DNA of 64,000 bases from Arthrobacter sp. 9AX (GTDB taxonomy: Bacteria > Actinomycetota > Actinomycetes > Actinomycetales > Micrococcaceae): positions 124,001-188,000 of the forward strand of contig NZ_LR733293.1 of assembly GCF_902506095.1 (NCBI RefSeq). The letters run 5' to 3'. Position 1 is the stretch's first letter. Each line of letters opens with the position of its first letter. Position numbers and translations under genes: made by a program. Under the pieces are notes generated by a model. The model saw nothing but the letters and a program-made list of their open reading frames with translations, made no database searches and was not told where the DNA came from. Shown here piece by piece: positions 23,620 to 30,712 of this stretch.

Positions 23620-24192
23620 ATGGAATCGCTTGTGGCCCCGGTCCTTATCCTCCTGGCAGTGGTGGCCGGAGTAGCACTGGCCGTCCGCGCCGTCGGCAGG
23701 CGGAAGGCTGCCCGCGCCGGTGAACCGGCAGGGCCTGCGGCCAGCCCCGCCGAACTGGCGCGCGCCGCCGCCGCCAAACTCTCCGAGGAGGAACACCGCA
23801 GGCTCTATGCCCTGATTGCCCAAGGGCAGGCGATGGCAGCCATCAAGCTCTACTACGAGGCCACGGGAGAAGGCCTCCGGGCCTCCCGCGACGCGGTGGG
23901 CGCGCTGGCGGCACACCCCCAGCCCTACCGGAGTCCTGAAGCGTCCCCGGCGCCCGCTGACGATGATGACGACGACGAGCCGCAGCGCTTCCCCTACCGC
24001 TACCGGGCGATAGCCAGTAAAGGCGATGTCACCCGCGAAGTCAGCAGCAACATGCTCAACGACGAGATCTACGGCAGGATCCGCACGCTGGCCCGCAGTG
24101 GAGACACCGAGGCCGCGGCCACGGCACTCACCCGGCATTCGGACATCACGATCAAGCAGGCACGGGAATTCATCGAACTGCTGCAGGACTGA
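23620..24192 (+). CDS. Membrane-anchored protein with a ribosomal L7/L12 C-terminal-like segment
   Basis: A 190-residue protein: membrane helix at residues 6-24 (APVLILLAVVAGVALAVRA), a helical region, then ALIAQGQAMAAIKLYYEATGEGLRASRDAVGAL, which resembles the L7/L12 C-terminal domain core (IKxxREATGLGLKEAKDxVE). A run of six aspartates follows, then a second helical part (MLNDEIYGRIRTLARSGDTEAAATAL ... TIKQAREFIELLQD) that looks like a degenerate second copy. Such L7/L12-like membrane proteins occur in actinobacteria with no known role. Start two bases after the upstream gene, so one transcript. Confidence 0.75.
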   Translation: MESLVAPVLILLAVVAGVALAVRAVGRRKAARAGEPAGPAASPAELARAAAAKLSEEEHRRLYALIAQGQAMAAIKLYYEATGEGLRASRDAVGALAAHPQPYRSPEASPAPADDDDDDEPQRFPYRYRAIASKGDVTREVSSNMLNDEIYGRIRTLARSGDTEAAATALTRHSDITIKQAREFIELLQD

Positions 24193-24258
24193 GGTTCCGG
24201 CCTGCTCGAGGCCGTACCCGGAAGGACCGGGAGGCTGGACCCGGCGTACTGGAGGGTA

Positions 24259-24621
24259 CTAGAAGTCGAAAAGCTCGCCGAGCCAGCCTTCCTTCTTTTT
24301 GGGCCGGCGGCGGTCGTAGTCCCGGTCATGGTCCCGTTTGTCATACCGGCGATCGTCGTAGCCGCGCTGCTCCCGTCGGGGGTCGAAGGCGGCGCGCGGT
24401 TCGGCGGCGCGCGGCTCGAAGTTGGGATAGAGCGGTGGGGGTGCCAGCCCGGGGTCCGGGCGCGCCGCAGACGGCTCCGGCATAGCGTCCGCCGCCCGGT
24501 CCAGGATCTTGTCCAGCTCGCCGCGGTCCAGCCACACGCCCCGGCATTGCGGGCAGTAGTCGATCTCCACACCGCTGCGCTCGGTCATCATCAGTTCCAC
24601 GGAATCCACGGGACATTTCAT
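24259..24621 (-). CDS. TFIIB-type zinc-ribbon protein
   Basis: A 120-residue protein beginning with a zf-TFIIB ribbon: MKCPVDSVELMMTERSGVEIDYCPQCRGVWLDRGELDKIL contains one CPxD knuckle and one CPQC knuckle (written here in parts: MKCPVDSVEL at residues 1-10, DYCPQCRGVWLDRGEL about 20-35). The rest is a low-complexity Pro-rich then Arg/Asp/Tyr-rich linker ending in a basic patch and GWLGELFDF. Family role is unknown; it may bind nucleic acid or protein. ATG at 24621 fits the family start; 24642 is a longer alternative. Confidence 0.8.
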   Translation of the reverse strand: MKCPVDSVELMMTERSGVEIDYCPQCRGVWLDRGELDKILDRAADAMPEPSAARPDPGLAPPPLYPNFEPRAAEPRAAFDPRREQRGYDDRRYDKRDHDRDYDRRRPKKKEGWLGELFDF

Positions 24622-24671
24622 GTCCCGCACAACGAGCGGCACAGTCCGAAAGTTCGCCGCGGCTTCGGCTG

Positions 24672-25298
24672 TCAGCGGGTGCCCGCGATGCCTGCCAGCA
24701 GCTGCTCGAAGGGCAGGGATTCCATCGGCGCCGGCTTCCGTCCGGGCTGGGGCCCTTCCAGCAGGCGGGTAAATTCACCGGCGGCACGGTCGACGCGGTC
24801 GGCAAGGCTTGAGCCGCCGTCGTCCGATGTGCCCCAGTCCTGCGGGCCGGCGAATACCCCGGTGGCCGCGGTCCTGGTCCGGAGGTAGCTGAACAGCGGC
24901 CGCAGGGCGTAGTCGAGGACCATCTGGTGGCGGTCCGTCCCGCCGGTGGCGCCCAGCAGGACTCCCTTGCCATCCAGCGATTTCGGGTCCAGGACGTCGA
25001 TGAAGGACTTGAACAGGCCACTGTAGGAGGCACTGAACACCGGAGTCACGGCGATGATGCCGTCCGAGGCTTCGACCCCGGCAATAACCTCGGCCAGGCG
25101 GGGTGCCGCGTAGCCGGTCACAAAGTTGTTGGCGATATCCACGGCCAGGTCCCGGAGTTCGACGGTGTCCACAGTCACGTCGTAGCCTGCCGCGCCGAGT
25201 TGCCGCTCGGCGGAGGCTGCAAGCTGGTCTGCCAGCAGGCGGCTCGACGACGGTACGCCGAGTCCGGCGGAAAGGACTGTGATGCGGCGGGTTTCCAT
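24672..25298 (-). CDS. NAD(P)H-dependent FMN reductase (CE1759 family)
   Basis: Flavodoxin-fold oxidoreductase of 208 residues supplying reduced flavin or reducing small electrophiles. The phosphate-binding loop GLGVPSSSRLLADQL follows the first strand, and GIIAVTPVFSASYSGLFKSFIDVLDP and LLGATGGTDRHQMVLDYALRPLF are the flavin-contacting loops. The latter matches actinobacterial CE1759-type reductases as I remember them. It faces a promoter with an AT-rich imperfect palindrome. Upstream on the same strand is PhzF. Confidence 0.87.
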   Translation of the reverse strand: METRRITVLSAGLGVPSSSRLLADQLAASAERQLGAAGYDVTVDTVELRDLAVDIANNFVTGYAAPRLAEVIAGVEASDGIIAVTPVFSASYSGLFKSFIDVLDPKSLDGKGVLLGATGGTDRHQMVLDYALRPLFSYLRTRTAATGVFAGPQDWGTSDDGGSSLADRVDRAAGEFTRLLEGPQPGRKPAPMESLPFEQLLAGIAGTR

Positions 25299-25329
25299 GG
25301 CACTTCTCCTGTTGCTCGTTCATTCCATC

Positions 25330-25353
25330 ATACATGCGTATGCATCTATTATC
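25330..25353 (-). promoter_or_regulatory. Promoter -10 box with adjoining imperfect palindrome
   Basis: On the minus strand GATAAT (25348-25353) is followed by ATGCATACGCATGTAT (25345-25330), 12 of 16 positions symmetric. It lies about 32 bases upstream of the FMN reductase start in an otherwise GC-rich context, so a promoter with an overlapping operator is likely. No clear -35 box. Confidence 0.4.
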
Positions 25354-25409
25354 CGAACGGGGAGGGCTGCCGGAGTATTCCCGGTCCGCCCTTTTGAAGC
25401 AGCACGGTG

Positions 25410-26276
25410 TTACAGCAACACGCTGCCGCGGATACACGTGGCGGAATGCCCGCCCACCCAGATGTCATCCTCTGTGGCCGTGACGTGGATGCGCCCGGCC
25501 CGCCCCAGGACAGTTCCCTGGGCGGCCACGTATTCCCGGGGAGCGCGGTGGCTGCCGATCAGCCACTGCGCCGCCCCGGCATTGAAACTGCCCGTCACCG
25601 GGTCTTCCATCATGGCGTCGCCCGGGATGAAGGTGCGGACCTCAAAGTCCACGTCCGCACCTGACCCGTGCCGGCCGATCACCCCCACTTTCAGTGCGCC
25701 CAGCGCCGCGACATCGGGCTGGATGGCCAATACCTGATCGGCAGATTCCAGGAGCACCCCGACCCATTCAGGCCCGTTGACCAGCCAGGAAGCATCCACG
25801 ATGCATGCTTCCGGCATCCGCAGCCCTGCGGCCAGCTGGCGCCGGATGCCGGGTTCCACCGGGCCGAAGCGGGTCAGCGGGGGCGCGGCGAAAGCCAGCC
25901 GCCCGGCGTCGTGCTTCACCTTCACCAGGCCGGCGGCGCACTCCTGCACCACGAACCCGTCCGACTTCGGCACTCCCCCGGACTCCAGCCACGCGTGGGC
26001 CGAACCGAGCGTCGGGTGCCCGGCGAACGGGAACTCCTCGCTGCCTGTGAAGATCCGGACCCGGTAATCGGCGCGGGCATCTTGAGGCGGCAGCAAGAAC
26101 GTCGTTTCGGACAGGTTGGTCCAGTTGGCAAACTGCTGCATCCGCTCCCCCGTTATGCCCTCGGCGTCCAGGACAACGGCGAGCGGGTTGCCGCGGTACG
26201 CCTCACTGGAGAAGACGTCGACCTGATGGAAGAGGCGGCTGCGCAGCGGTCCGGAACGCGGGGATGGTGAAGTCAC
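25410..26276 (-). CDS. PhzF-family isomerase/epimerase
   Basis: Cytoplasmic enzyme of the diaminopimelate-epimerase-like PhzF fold, 288 residues. The N-terminal RLFHQVDVFSSEAYRGNPLAVVLDA is typical, NLSETTFLLPP holds the catalytic glutamate (known as E45 in PhzF), FPFAGHPTLGSAHAWL the conserved GHPT loop, and EDPVTGSFNAGAAQWL the C-terminal active-site motif. No other phenazine genes are present, so it belongs to the many PhzF-like proteins of unknown substrate rather than to phenazine synthesis. Confidence 0.9.
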   Translation of the reverse strand: MTSPSPRSGPLRSRLFHQVDVFSSEAYRGNPLAVVLDAEGITGERMQQFANWTNLSETTFLLPPQDARADYRVRIFTGSEEFPFAGHPTLGSAHAWLESGGVPKSDGFVVQECAAGLVKVKHDAGRLAFAAPPLTRFGPVEPGIRRQLAAGLRMPEACIVDASWLVNGPEWVGVLLESADQVLAIQPDVAALGALKVGVIGRHGSGADVDFEVRTFIPGDAMMEDPVTGSFNAGAAQWLIGSHRAPREYVAAQGTVLGRAGRIHVTATEDDIWVGGHSATCIRGSVLL

Positions 26277-26333
26277 CGCTGCAGGCTATCACCGATGCTG
26301 GCAGCTGCCGGGCGGGTCTGCGACACTACGTCC

Positions 26334-26756
26334 ATGGCAGAGAACAAGACCCAACCCACCACGGCACGTGTTGAGGAATTCCTGGCGTCAGTGGAGCACC
26401 CGGGCAGACGGGCGGACGGCTTCGAGCTGCTGGAACTCATGCACGGCGTCACGGGGCAGGAGGCGGTGATGTGGGGTCCTACGATCGTTGGCTTCGGCCG
26501 GTACCACTACCGCTACGAAAGCGGGCGCGAGGGTGACGCGGCCGCCGTCGGATTTTCCCCGCGCAAAGCAAACCTGGCCCTGTACGGACTCACCTACGGC
26601 CCGGACGCGGACCGGTTCCTGGCCGCGCTGGGCAAACACAAGACGGGGGCAGCGTGCCTCTACATCAGCAGGCTCCGGGATGTGGACCGCGAAATCCTGG
26701 CCGAGATGATCCGGACCGGATACCGGCACGTTATGGCGGACCTGCATAACCCGTGA
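26334..26756 (+). CDS. DUF1801 domain protein
   Basis: A 140-residue cytoplasmic protein of the DUF1801 (YdhG-like) fold. Conserved features are FELLELMHGVTGQEAVMWGPTIVGFGRYHYRYESGREGD (seen here as VMWGPTIVGFGRYHY about residues 46-60), GFSPRKANLALY and KHKTGAACLYISRLRDVD. Function of the family is unknown. The ATG at 26334 gives the usual start; a longer frame to 26295 is unlikely. It is a single gene, divergent from phzF and followed by a terminator. Confidence 0.85.
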   Translation: MAENKTQPTTARVEEFLASVEHPGRRADGFELLELMHGVTGQEAVMWGPTIVGFGRYHYRYESGREGDAAAVGFSPRKANLALYGLTYGPDADRFLAALGKHKTGAACLYISRLRDVDREILAEMIRTGYRHVMADLHNP

Positions 26757-26764
26757 CATGCAAG

Positions 26765-26802
26765 AGACCCCCGCCGCCGGAATCCGGCAGCGGGGGTCTT
26801 TT
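26765..26802 (+). terminator. Rho-independent terminator, probably bidirectional
   Basis: AGACCCCCGC pairs with GCGGGGGTCT, with an inner CCGG-AAT-CCGG, followed by TTTTG. It separates the DUF1801 gene from the convergent rplI operon. Confidence 0.88.
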
Positions 26803-26832
26803 GTGCAGTTCAGGAGCGGGTAGCCGTAAAGA

Positions 26833-27285
26833 CTACTTGCCTGCCACTACGTCGAGTTCGATCACAGCAGCAACGTCGTCGTGGAGACGGACGTTGGCCT
26901 GGTAGGAACCAACCGACTTGATGTGTGCCGGCAGTTCAACCTTGCGCTTGTCGATGCGGCCAAGGCCAGCGGCCTCAACAGCGTCAGCGACGTCGCCCTG
27001 CTTGACGGTGCCGAACAGGCGTCCGGTCTCGCCAGCCTTGACGACCAGCTTGACCGGCTTGGCGGAGAGTGCAGCAGCCTGCTTCTGAGCGTCTTCCAGG
27101 GAAGCGTGCTCGCGGGCGGCACGGGCAGCCTTGATGGACTCAACCTGCTTCTCGCCACCCTTCGACCAGGTCAGGGCGAAGTTGCGGGGGAGCAGGTAGT
27201 TACGTGCGTAACCGTCCTTGACCTCGACAACATCGCCAGCAGCACCGAGACCGGTTACTTCGTGGGTCAGAATGAGCTTTGCCAT
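26833..27285 (-). CDS. rplI: 50S ribosomal protein L9
   Basis: Binds 23S rRNA at the base of the L1 stalk. The N-terminal domain starts [37 protein letters not shown] in family-typical fashion (key block [12 protein letters not shown] at about 22-33), then the long connecting helix and the C-terminal domain ending [11 protein letters not shown]. 150 residues is normal. Shine-Dalgarno GGAAGGG upstream. Last gene of the rpsF-ssb-rpsR-rplI operon; dnaB, often next in actinobacteria, is about 4 kb further along the same strand. Confidence 0.97.
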   Translation of the reverse strand: MAKLILTHEVTGLGAAGDVVEVKDGYARNYLLPRNFALTWSKGGEKQVESIKAARAAREHASLEDAQKQAAALSAKPVKLVVKAGETGRLFGTVKQGDVADAVEAAGLGRIDKRKVELPAHIKSVGSYQANVRLHDDVAAVIELDVVAGK

Positions 27286-27302
27286 GTTAGTTAATCCCTT
27301 CC

Positions 27303-27542
27303 TTAGCCGCGGCCAGCGCCGGAGTAAGGCAGCAGGGCAACTTCGCGGGCGTTCTTGATTGCCTGTGCGATCTTGCGCTGTTCCTGCACCGTAACGCCAG
27401 TGACGCGACGGGCGCGGATCTTTCCGCGGTCGGAGATGAACTTGCGCAGCAATGCTACGTCCTTGTAGTCGATGACAGTGATGTCAGCGGCCTTCAAGGG
27501 GTTGGACTTTGGTTTGGGCTTACGGAGTTCAGCCTTAGCCAT
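27303..27542 (-). CDS. rpsR: 30S ribosomal protein S18
   Basis: Partner of S6 on the 30S platform. The 79-residue chain has the conserved [19 protein letters not shown] and [19 protein letters not shown] regions and a basic C-terminal helix. No N-terminal CXXC zinc pair is present, so it is the zinc-independent (C-minus) form. Shine-Dalgarno AGGAG. Third gene of the operon. A C-minus S18 usually implies that a zinc-binding paralogue may exist elsewhere. Confidence 0.96.
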   Translation of the reverse strand: MAKAELRKPKPKSNPLKAADITVIDYKDVALLRKFISDRGKIRARRVTGVTVQEQRKIAQAIKNAREVALLPYSGAGRG

Positions 27543-27565
27543 CGTGGAGCTCCTATTCTAGGGAG

Positions 27566-27587
27566 CCCGTGGATATTGATCCACGGG
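27566..27587 (-). promoter_or_regulatory. Short perfect hairpin just upstream of rpsR
   Basis: CCCGTGGAT and ATCCACGGG form a nine-base-pair stem with a four-base loop in the ssb-rpsR gap, about 25 bases before the rpsR start. It may be an mRNA processing or stability element; no U-run follows. Confidence 0.5.
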
Positions 27588-27669
27588 ATGGTGGTGGTCC
27601 GGCGGCGGCCTCCGCCCCGGGTGCCTTGCGGCACTTTGGGCGGGCCCGGCGTCGGGCCTTTATTGGTTG

Positions 27670-28245
27670 TTAGAAGGGAGGTTCGGAATCGGGGCCGTTG
27701 CCCCAGCCGCCTGCGTTGGAGACACCGGGCGTAGCCCAGGGATCGTCCTGTGCAGCCTGCTGGTTGCCGCCGCCCCAGCCTCCGCCGGAGTTGCCGCCCT
27801 GGTTTCCACCAGAGTTGCCGCCGCCGAAGCCACCGCCGCTGTTGCCGCCGCCAAAGCCGCCCTGCCCGCCGGCGCCGGAGCGCTGGGTGCGGTTGACCTT
27901 GGCATTGGCGTAGCGCAGGCTGGGGCCGATTTCGTCGACCTCAAGCTCGATAACGGTGCGCTTTTCGCCTTCTTTGGTTTCGTAGGAACGGCTCTTCAGG
28001 CGTCCGGTAACGATCACGCGCATGCCCTTGGTCAGGGACTCGGCGACGTTCTCGGCTGCTTCACGCCACACGGCGGCGCGGAGGAACAGGGTTTCCCCGT
28101 CCTTCCACTCGTTGGACTGGCGATCAAAGGTGCGGGGGGTGGAAGCGATGGTGAAGTTCGCTACTGCCGAACCGGACGGTGTGAACCGCAATTCCGGGTC
28201 ATTGGTGAGATTACCGATGACCGTAATGGTGGTCTCGCCTGCCAT
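27670..28245 (-). CDS. ssb: Single-stranded DNA-binding protein
   Basis: Coats single-stranded DNA in replication and repair. The OB fold covers residues 1-115 ([44 protein letters not shown]), then a low-complexity Gly/Asn/Ser-rich linker (about 128-170) and the acidic protein-docking tip DSEPPF. Length of 191 residues and the glycine-rich linker are usual in actinobacteria. GGAGG precedes the ATG. Second gene of the ribosomal-protein operon. Confidence 0.96.
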   Translation of the reverse strand: MAGETTITVIGNLTNDPELRFTPSGSAVANFTIASTPRTFDRQSNEWKDGETLFLRAAVWREAAENVAESLTKGMRVIVTGRLKSRSYETKEGEKRTVIELEVDEIGPSLRYANAKVNRTQRSGAGGQGGFGGGNSGGGFGGGNSGGNQGGNSGGGWGGGNQQAAQDDPWATPGVSNAGGWGNGPDSEPPF

Positions 28246-28318
28246 CTACTGCCTCCTTGTTCGATCCTGGGTGAAGAGTGCGTTTCCTGCGGGGTAAAGA
28301 ATGAAAACTGGTGCTGAA

Positions 28319-28624
28319 TTACTCAGCAACAACCTTCTGCTCTTCGGGGCGGGTGATCTTGGTGCGCATGATGGTCTCGTTAAGAGACAGCTGGCGGTCA
28401 AGTTCCTTGGCGGTTTCCGGCTTGGCGGTGAAGTTCACCACGGCGTAGATACCTTCGGACTTCTTCTTGATGTCGTAAGCCAGACGGCGACGGCCCCAGA
28501 TGTCAACCTTTTCGATGGTTCCACCATCGTTGGTGATGACGTTCAGGAACTTCTGAAGCGACGGCTCAACGGTACGCTCTTCGACCTCGGGGTCGATGAT
28601 TACCATCAATTCGTAAGGACGCAT
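28319..28624 (-). CDS. rpsF: 30S ribosomal protein S6
   Basis: Primary partner of S18 on the small subunit. It starts [19 protein letters not shown] and contains [27 protein letters not shown] (key block [13 protein letters not shown]), followed by [18 protein letters not shown]. 101 residues. The start at 28624 is fixed by GGAGGTG seven to fourteen bases upstream, rather than an in-frame ATG four codons earlier. First gene of the operon, preceded by a leader that can bury its ribosome-binding site. Confidence 0.96.
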   Translation of the reverse strand: MRPYELMVIIDPEVEERTVEPSLQKFLNVITNDGGTIEKVDIWGRRRLAYDIKKKSEGIYAVVNFTAKPETAKELDRQLSLNETIMRTKITRPEEQKVVAE

Positions 28625-28632
28625 ATGTGAAC

Positions 28633-28679
28633 CCACCTCCTTTGGGCTAAGCGGTTACGGCATTTCCGTAACAGGAGGT
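28633..28679 (-). promoter_or_regulatory. S6:S18-type autoregulatory mRNA leader of rpsF
   Basis: In the minus-strand RNA, ACCTCCT (28679-28673) pairs with AGGAGGT (28641-28635), which is the rpsF ribosome-binding site. Directly stacked inside is GTTACGG / CCGTAAC (28672-28666, 28660-28654), leaving a one-sided 12-base bulge that opens with the bases completing a CCG. Stem-bulge-stem with CCG next to rpsF is the published S6:S18 motif, by which excess S6/S18 represses its own operon. Match judged by eye. Confidence 0.7.
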
Positions 28680-28862
28680 TCATTTGCGATGCCATGCGAT
28701 GCCCTGCCGCCAGGAACGGAAGCAGGACGCAGCACAGACTTCAATATCTTAGTGCATTTGGACCGGATAGGCGATTCGCGCTTGACTCCAAGGCTATGCC
28801 CGTGGTTGACCCGGCGGCAGGACAAATCCGGCTATGTGGAAAACCGCCGCCGAAACCTCCCC

Positions 28863-30272
28863 CTAGGCCGAGTGTTCCGCGCCGACCGGAACGTCCCGGG
28901 TATCGGCGGCGCGTGGTCCTGCGGGCCCGCCCTTCCGGTAGCGCCACACGCCGATGGCCACCACCACGGCACCAAGCGCAAGCGACAGGAACAGGGACTC
29001 GCGGGTGGACTCCAGGATGACCATGCCGATCAGCAGGGCCACGATGCCGGCAATGGAAAGCCAGGTCAGGTACGGGAACAGCCACATCTTCAGGGCAAGG
29101 TCCTTGGCGGCAGCCCCCATGCGCTTGCGCAGGACTAGCTGGGACGAGGCGATAACGAGCCACACGAACAGCGCGATGGCACCGGAGGTGTTGACCAAGA
29201 ACAGGAAGACCGTGTCCGGAGCGATGTAGTTCAGGCCCACCGTGACGAAGCCAACCACCGTGGAGGCGAGTACTGCAGCTGCCGGCACACCGCGCCGGGA
29301 GATCCTTGTCCAGGATGCCGGGGCGTCGCCCCGCTGCGAAAGTGAGAAGAGCATGCGGCTGGCGGTGTAGAGGCCGGAGTTCAGGCAGGACAGCACTGAG
29401 GTGAGGACCACGATGTCCATGATGGTGCCGGCGCCGGGGATCCCGAAGAGCTCGATGACTGCCACGTAGGGGCTTTTGGCCACGTTGGCATCATTCCAGG
29501 GCAGGAGGGTGACAACGATGGCGATGGAACCGATGTAGAACACCAGGATGCGCCAGACGGTTGATTTCACTGCCTTCTTCACCGCGTCCACGGGGTTTTC
29601 GGATTCACCGGCCGCGATGGTGGCGATTTCGGCGCCGAAGAAGGAGAACACCACTACCAGGACGCCGGCGAGTACAGCTCCCGGCCCGTTGGGCATGAAT
29701 CCGCCGTTTCCGATCAGGTTGTCCAGCCCGGGTGCCGGGACGCCCGGGACCAGTCCCAGGATGGCGGCCACGCCGAACAGCAGAAAGAGCACAATGGCAG
29801 CGACCTTGATGGACGCGAACCAAAACTCGAACTCGCCGTAGGACTTCACGGAGCCCAGGTTGGTGAGGGTCAGCAGGACCATCAGGACCAGGGCCCAGAC
29901 CCACTGGTCGATGCCGGGAACCCAGCGGTGCATGATTGCGGCGCCGGCAGTGGCTTCGATGCCGAGCACGATGATCCAGAACCAGGCGTAAAGCCACCCG
30001 ATGCTGAAGCCCGCCCACCGGCCCAACGCCTTGTCTGCGTAGGTGGAGAACGAGCCCGTCTCGGGGTTTGCGGCAGCCATCTCGCCGAGCATGCGCATCA
30101 CGAGGATGACTACGATGCCAGCGGCCATGTAGGCCAGCAGGATTCCGGGGCCCGCCTGCTGGATCGCGGCGCCGGACCCCACGAACAACCCGGCACCGAT
30201 AACACCGGCGATGGCGATCATTGACAGGTGCCGCGGCTTGAGCGACTTTGTTAACTGCTGGTCAGCGGGCAT
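28863..30272 (-). CDS. Amino acid permease, APC superfamily (GabP/AroP-like)
   Basis: Twelve-helix proton-coupled amino acid importer, 469 residues. LKPRHLSMIAIAGVIGAGLFVGSG (block IAGVIGAGLFVGSG about residues 21-34) is the APC helix-1 signature, followed by RMLGEMAAANPETGSFSTYADKALG and the helix 6/8 regions VVFSFFGAEIATIAAGESENP and SCLNSGLYTASRMLFSLSQRGDAP. These place it in the amino acid transporter (AAT) family with GABA, aromatic and asparagine permeases; substrate not decidable. Divergent from the LuxR-type regulator across a 440-base gap. Confidence 0.9.
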   Translation of the reverse strand: MPADQQLTKSLKPRHLSMIAIAGVIGAGLFVGSGAAIQQAGPGILLAYMAAGIVVILVMRMLGEMAAANPETGSFSTYADKALGRWAGFSIGWLYAWFWIIVLGIEATAGAAIMHRWVPGIDQWVWALVLMVLLTLTNLGSVKSYGEFEFWFASIKVAAIVLFLLFGVAAILGLVPGVPAPGLDNLIGNGGFMPNGPGAVLAGVLVVVFSFFGAEIATIAAGESENPVDAVKKAVKSTVWRILVFYIGSIAIVVTLLPWNDANVAKSPYVAVIELFGIPGAGTIMDIVVLTSVLSCLNSGLYTASRMLFSLSQRGDAPASWTRISRRGVPAAAVLASTVVGFVTVGLNYIAPDTVFLFLVNTSGAIALFVWLVIASSQLVLRKRMGAAAKDLALKMWLFPYLTWLSIAGIVALLIGMVILESTRESLFLSLALGAVVVAIGVWRYRKGGPAGPRAADTRDVPVGAEHSA

Positions 30273-30712
30273 GGGTGCGCCGTCCTTTGGTTCTCTGGGA
30301 AATGGATGGCCTGGTGCGGCAGCGCTCGGCGCCCGGCCGGAAAAGCCGCCATCCAGTGCGGTTGATCACAAGTTTCTCCCACCCTAGACGCCGCCAGCAG
30401 CCGCAAGGCTGTGCATCAGCACAAAAATCGAACCGCCAAACCGGGCAACGCTCCACTTGCGCGGCGCGGTGTGCACCGCTTGATTCCTGCCAGGCATCTG
30501 GGAAATCTTGATGAAATCCAGCGCTTACCAGGTGGTGCCTTGATCTGACCTGTGGCTATATTGACTCCACGGCTGGGTACCGGGCTGGACGCTCTGAGCG
30601 GACGGCTTTGCTGGACCCCCGGTCATGCCATATGGCCGGTTGGTGCAGTGCAACAAATGCTGAAACCGATATTTCAAGAAAGTGGTCTCCTTCTTCGATG
30701 GATGGGGACCTC
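30273..30712. other. 440-base divergent intergenic region
   Basis: No gene seen. It must hold promoters for the amino acid permease and the LuxR-type regulator. Visible sequences are a perfect ten-base palindrome GCCATATGGC (30627-30636) and AT-richer patches (TTGATC near 30540 and TATATT shortly after, too closely spaced for a standard promoter). Nothing decisive. Confidence 0.5.

Noticed and set aside
25410..26276. Phenazine biosynthesis locus
   Set aside because: Only a PhzF-like gene occurs; no phzA-E, G or related genes.
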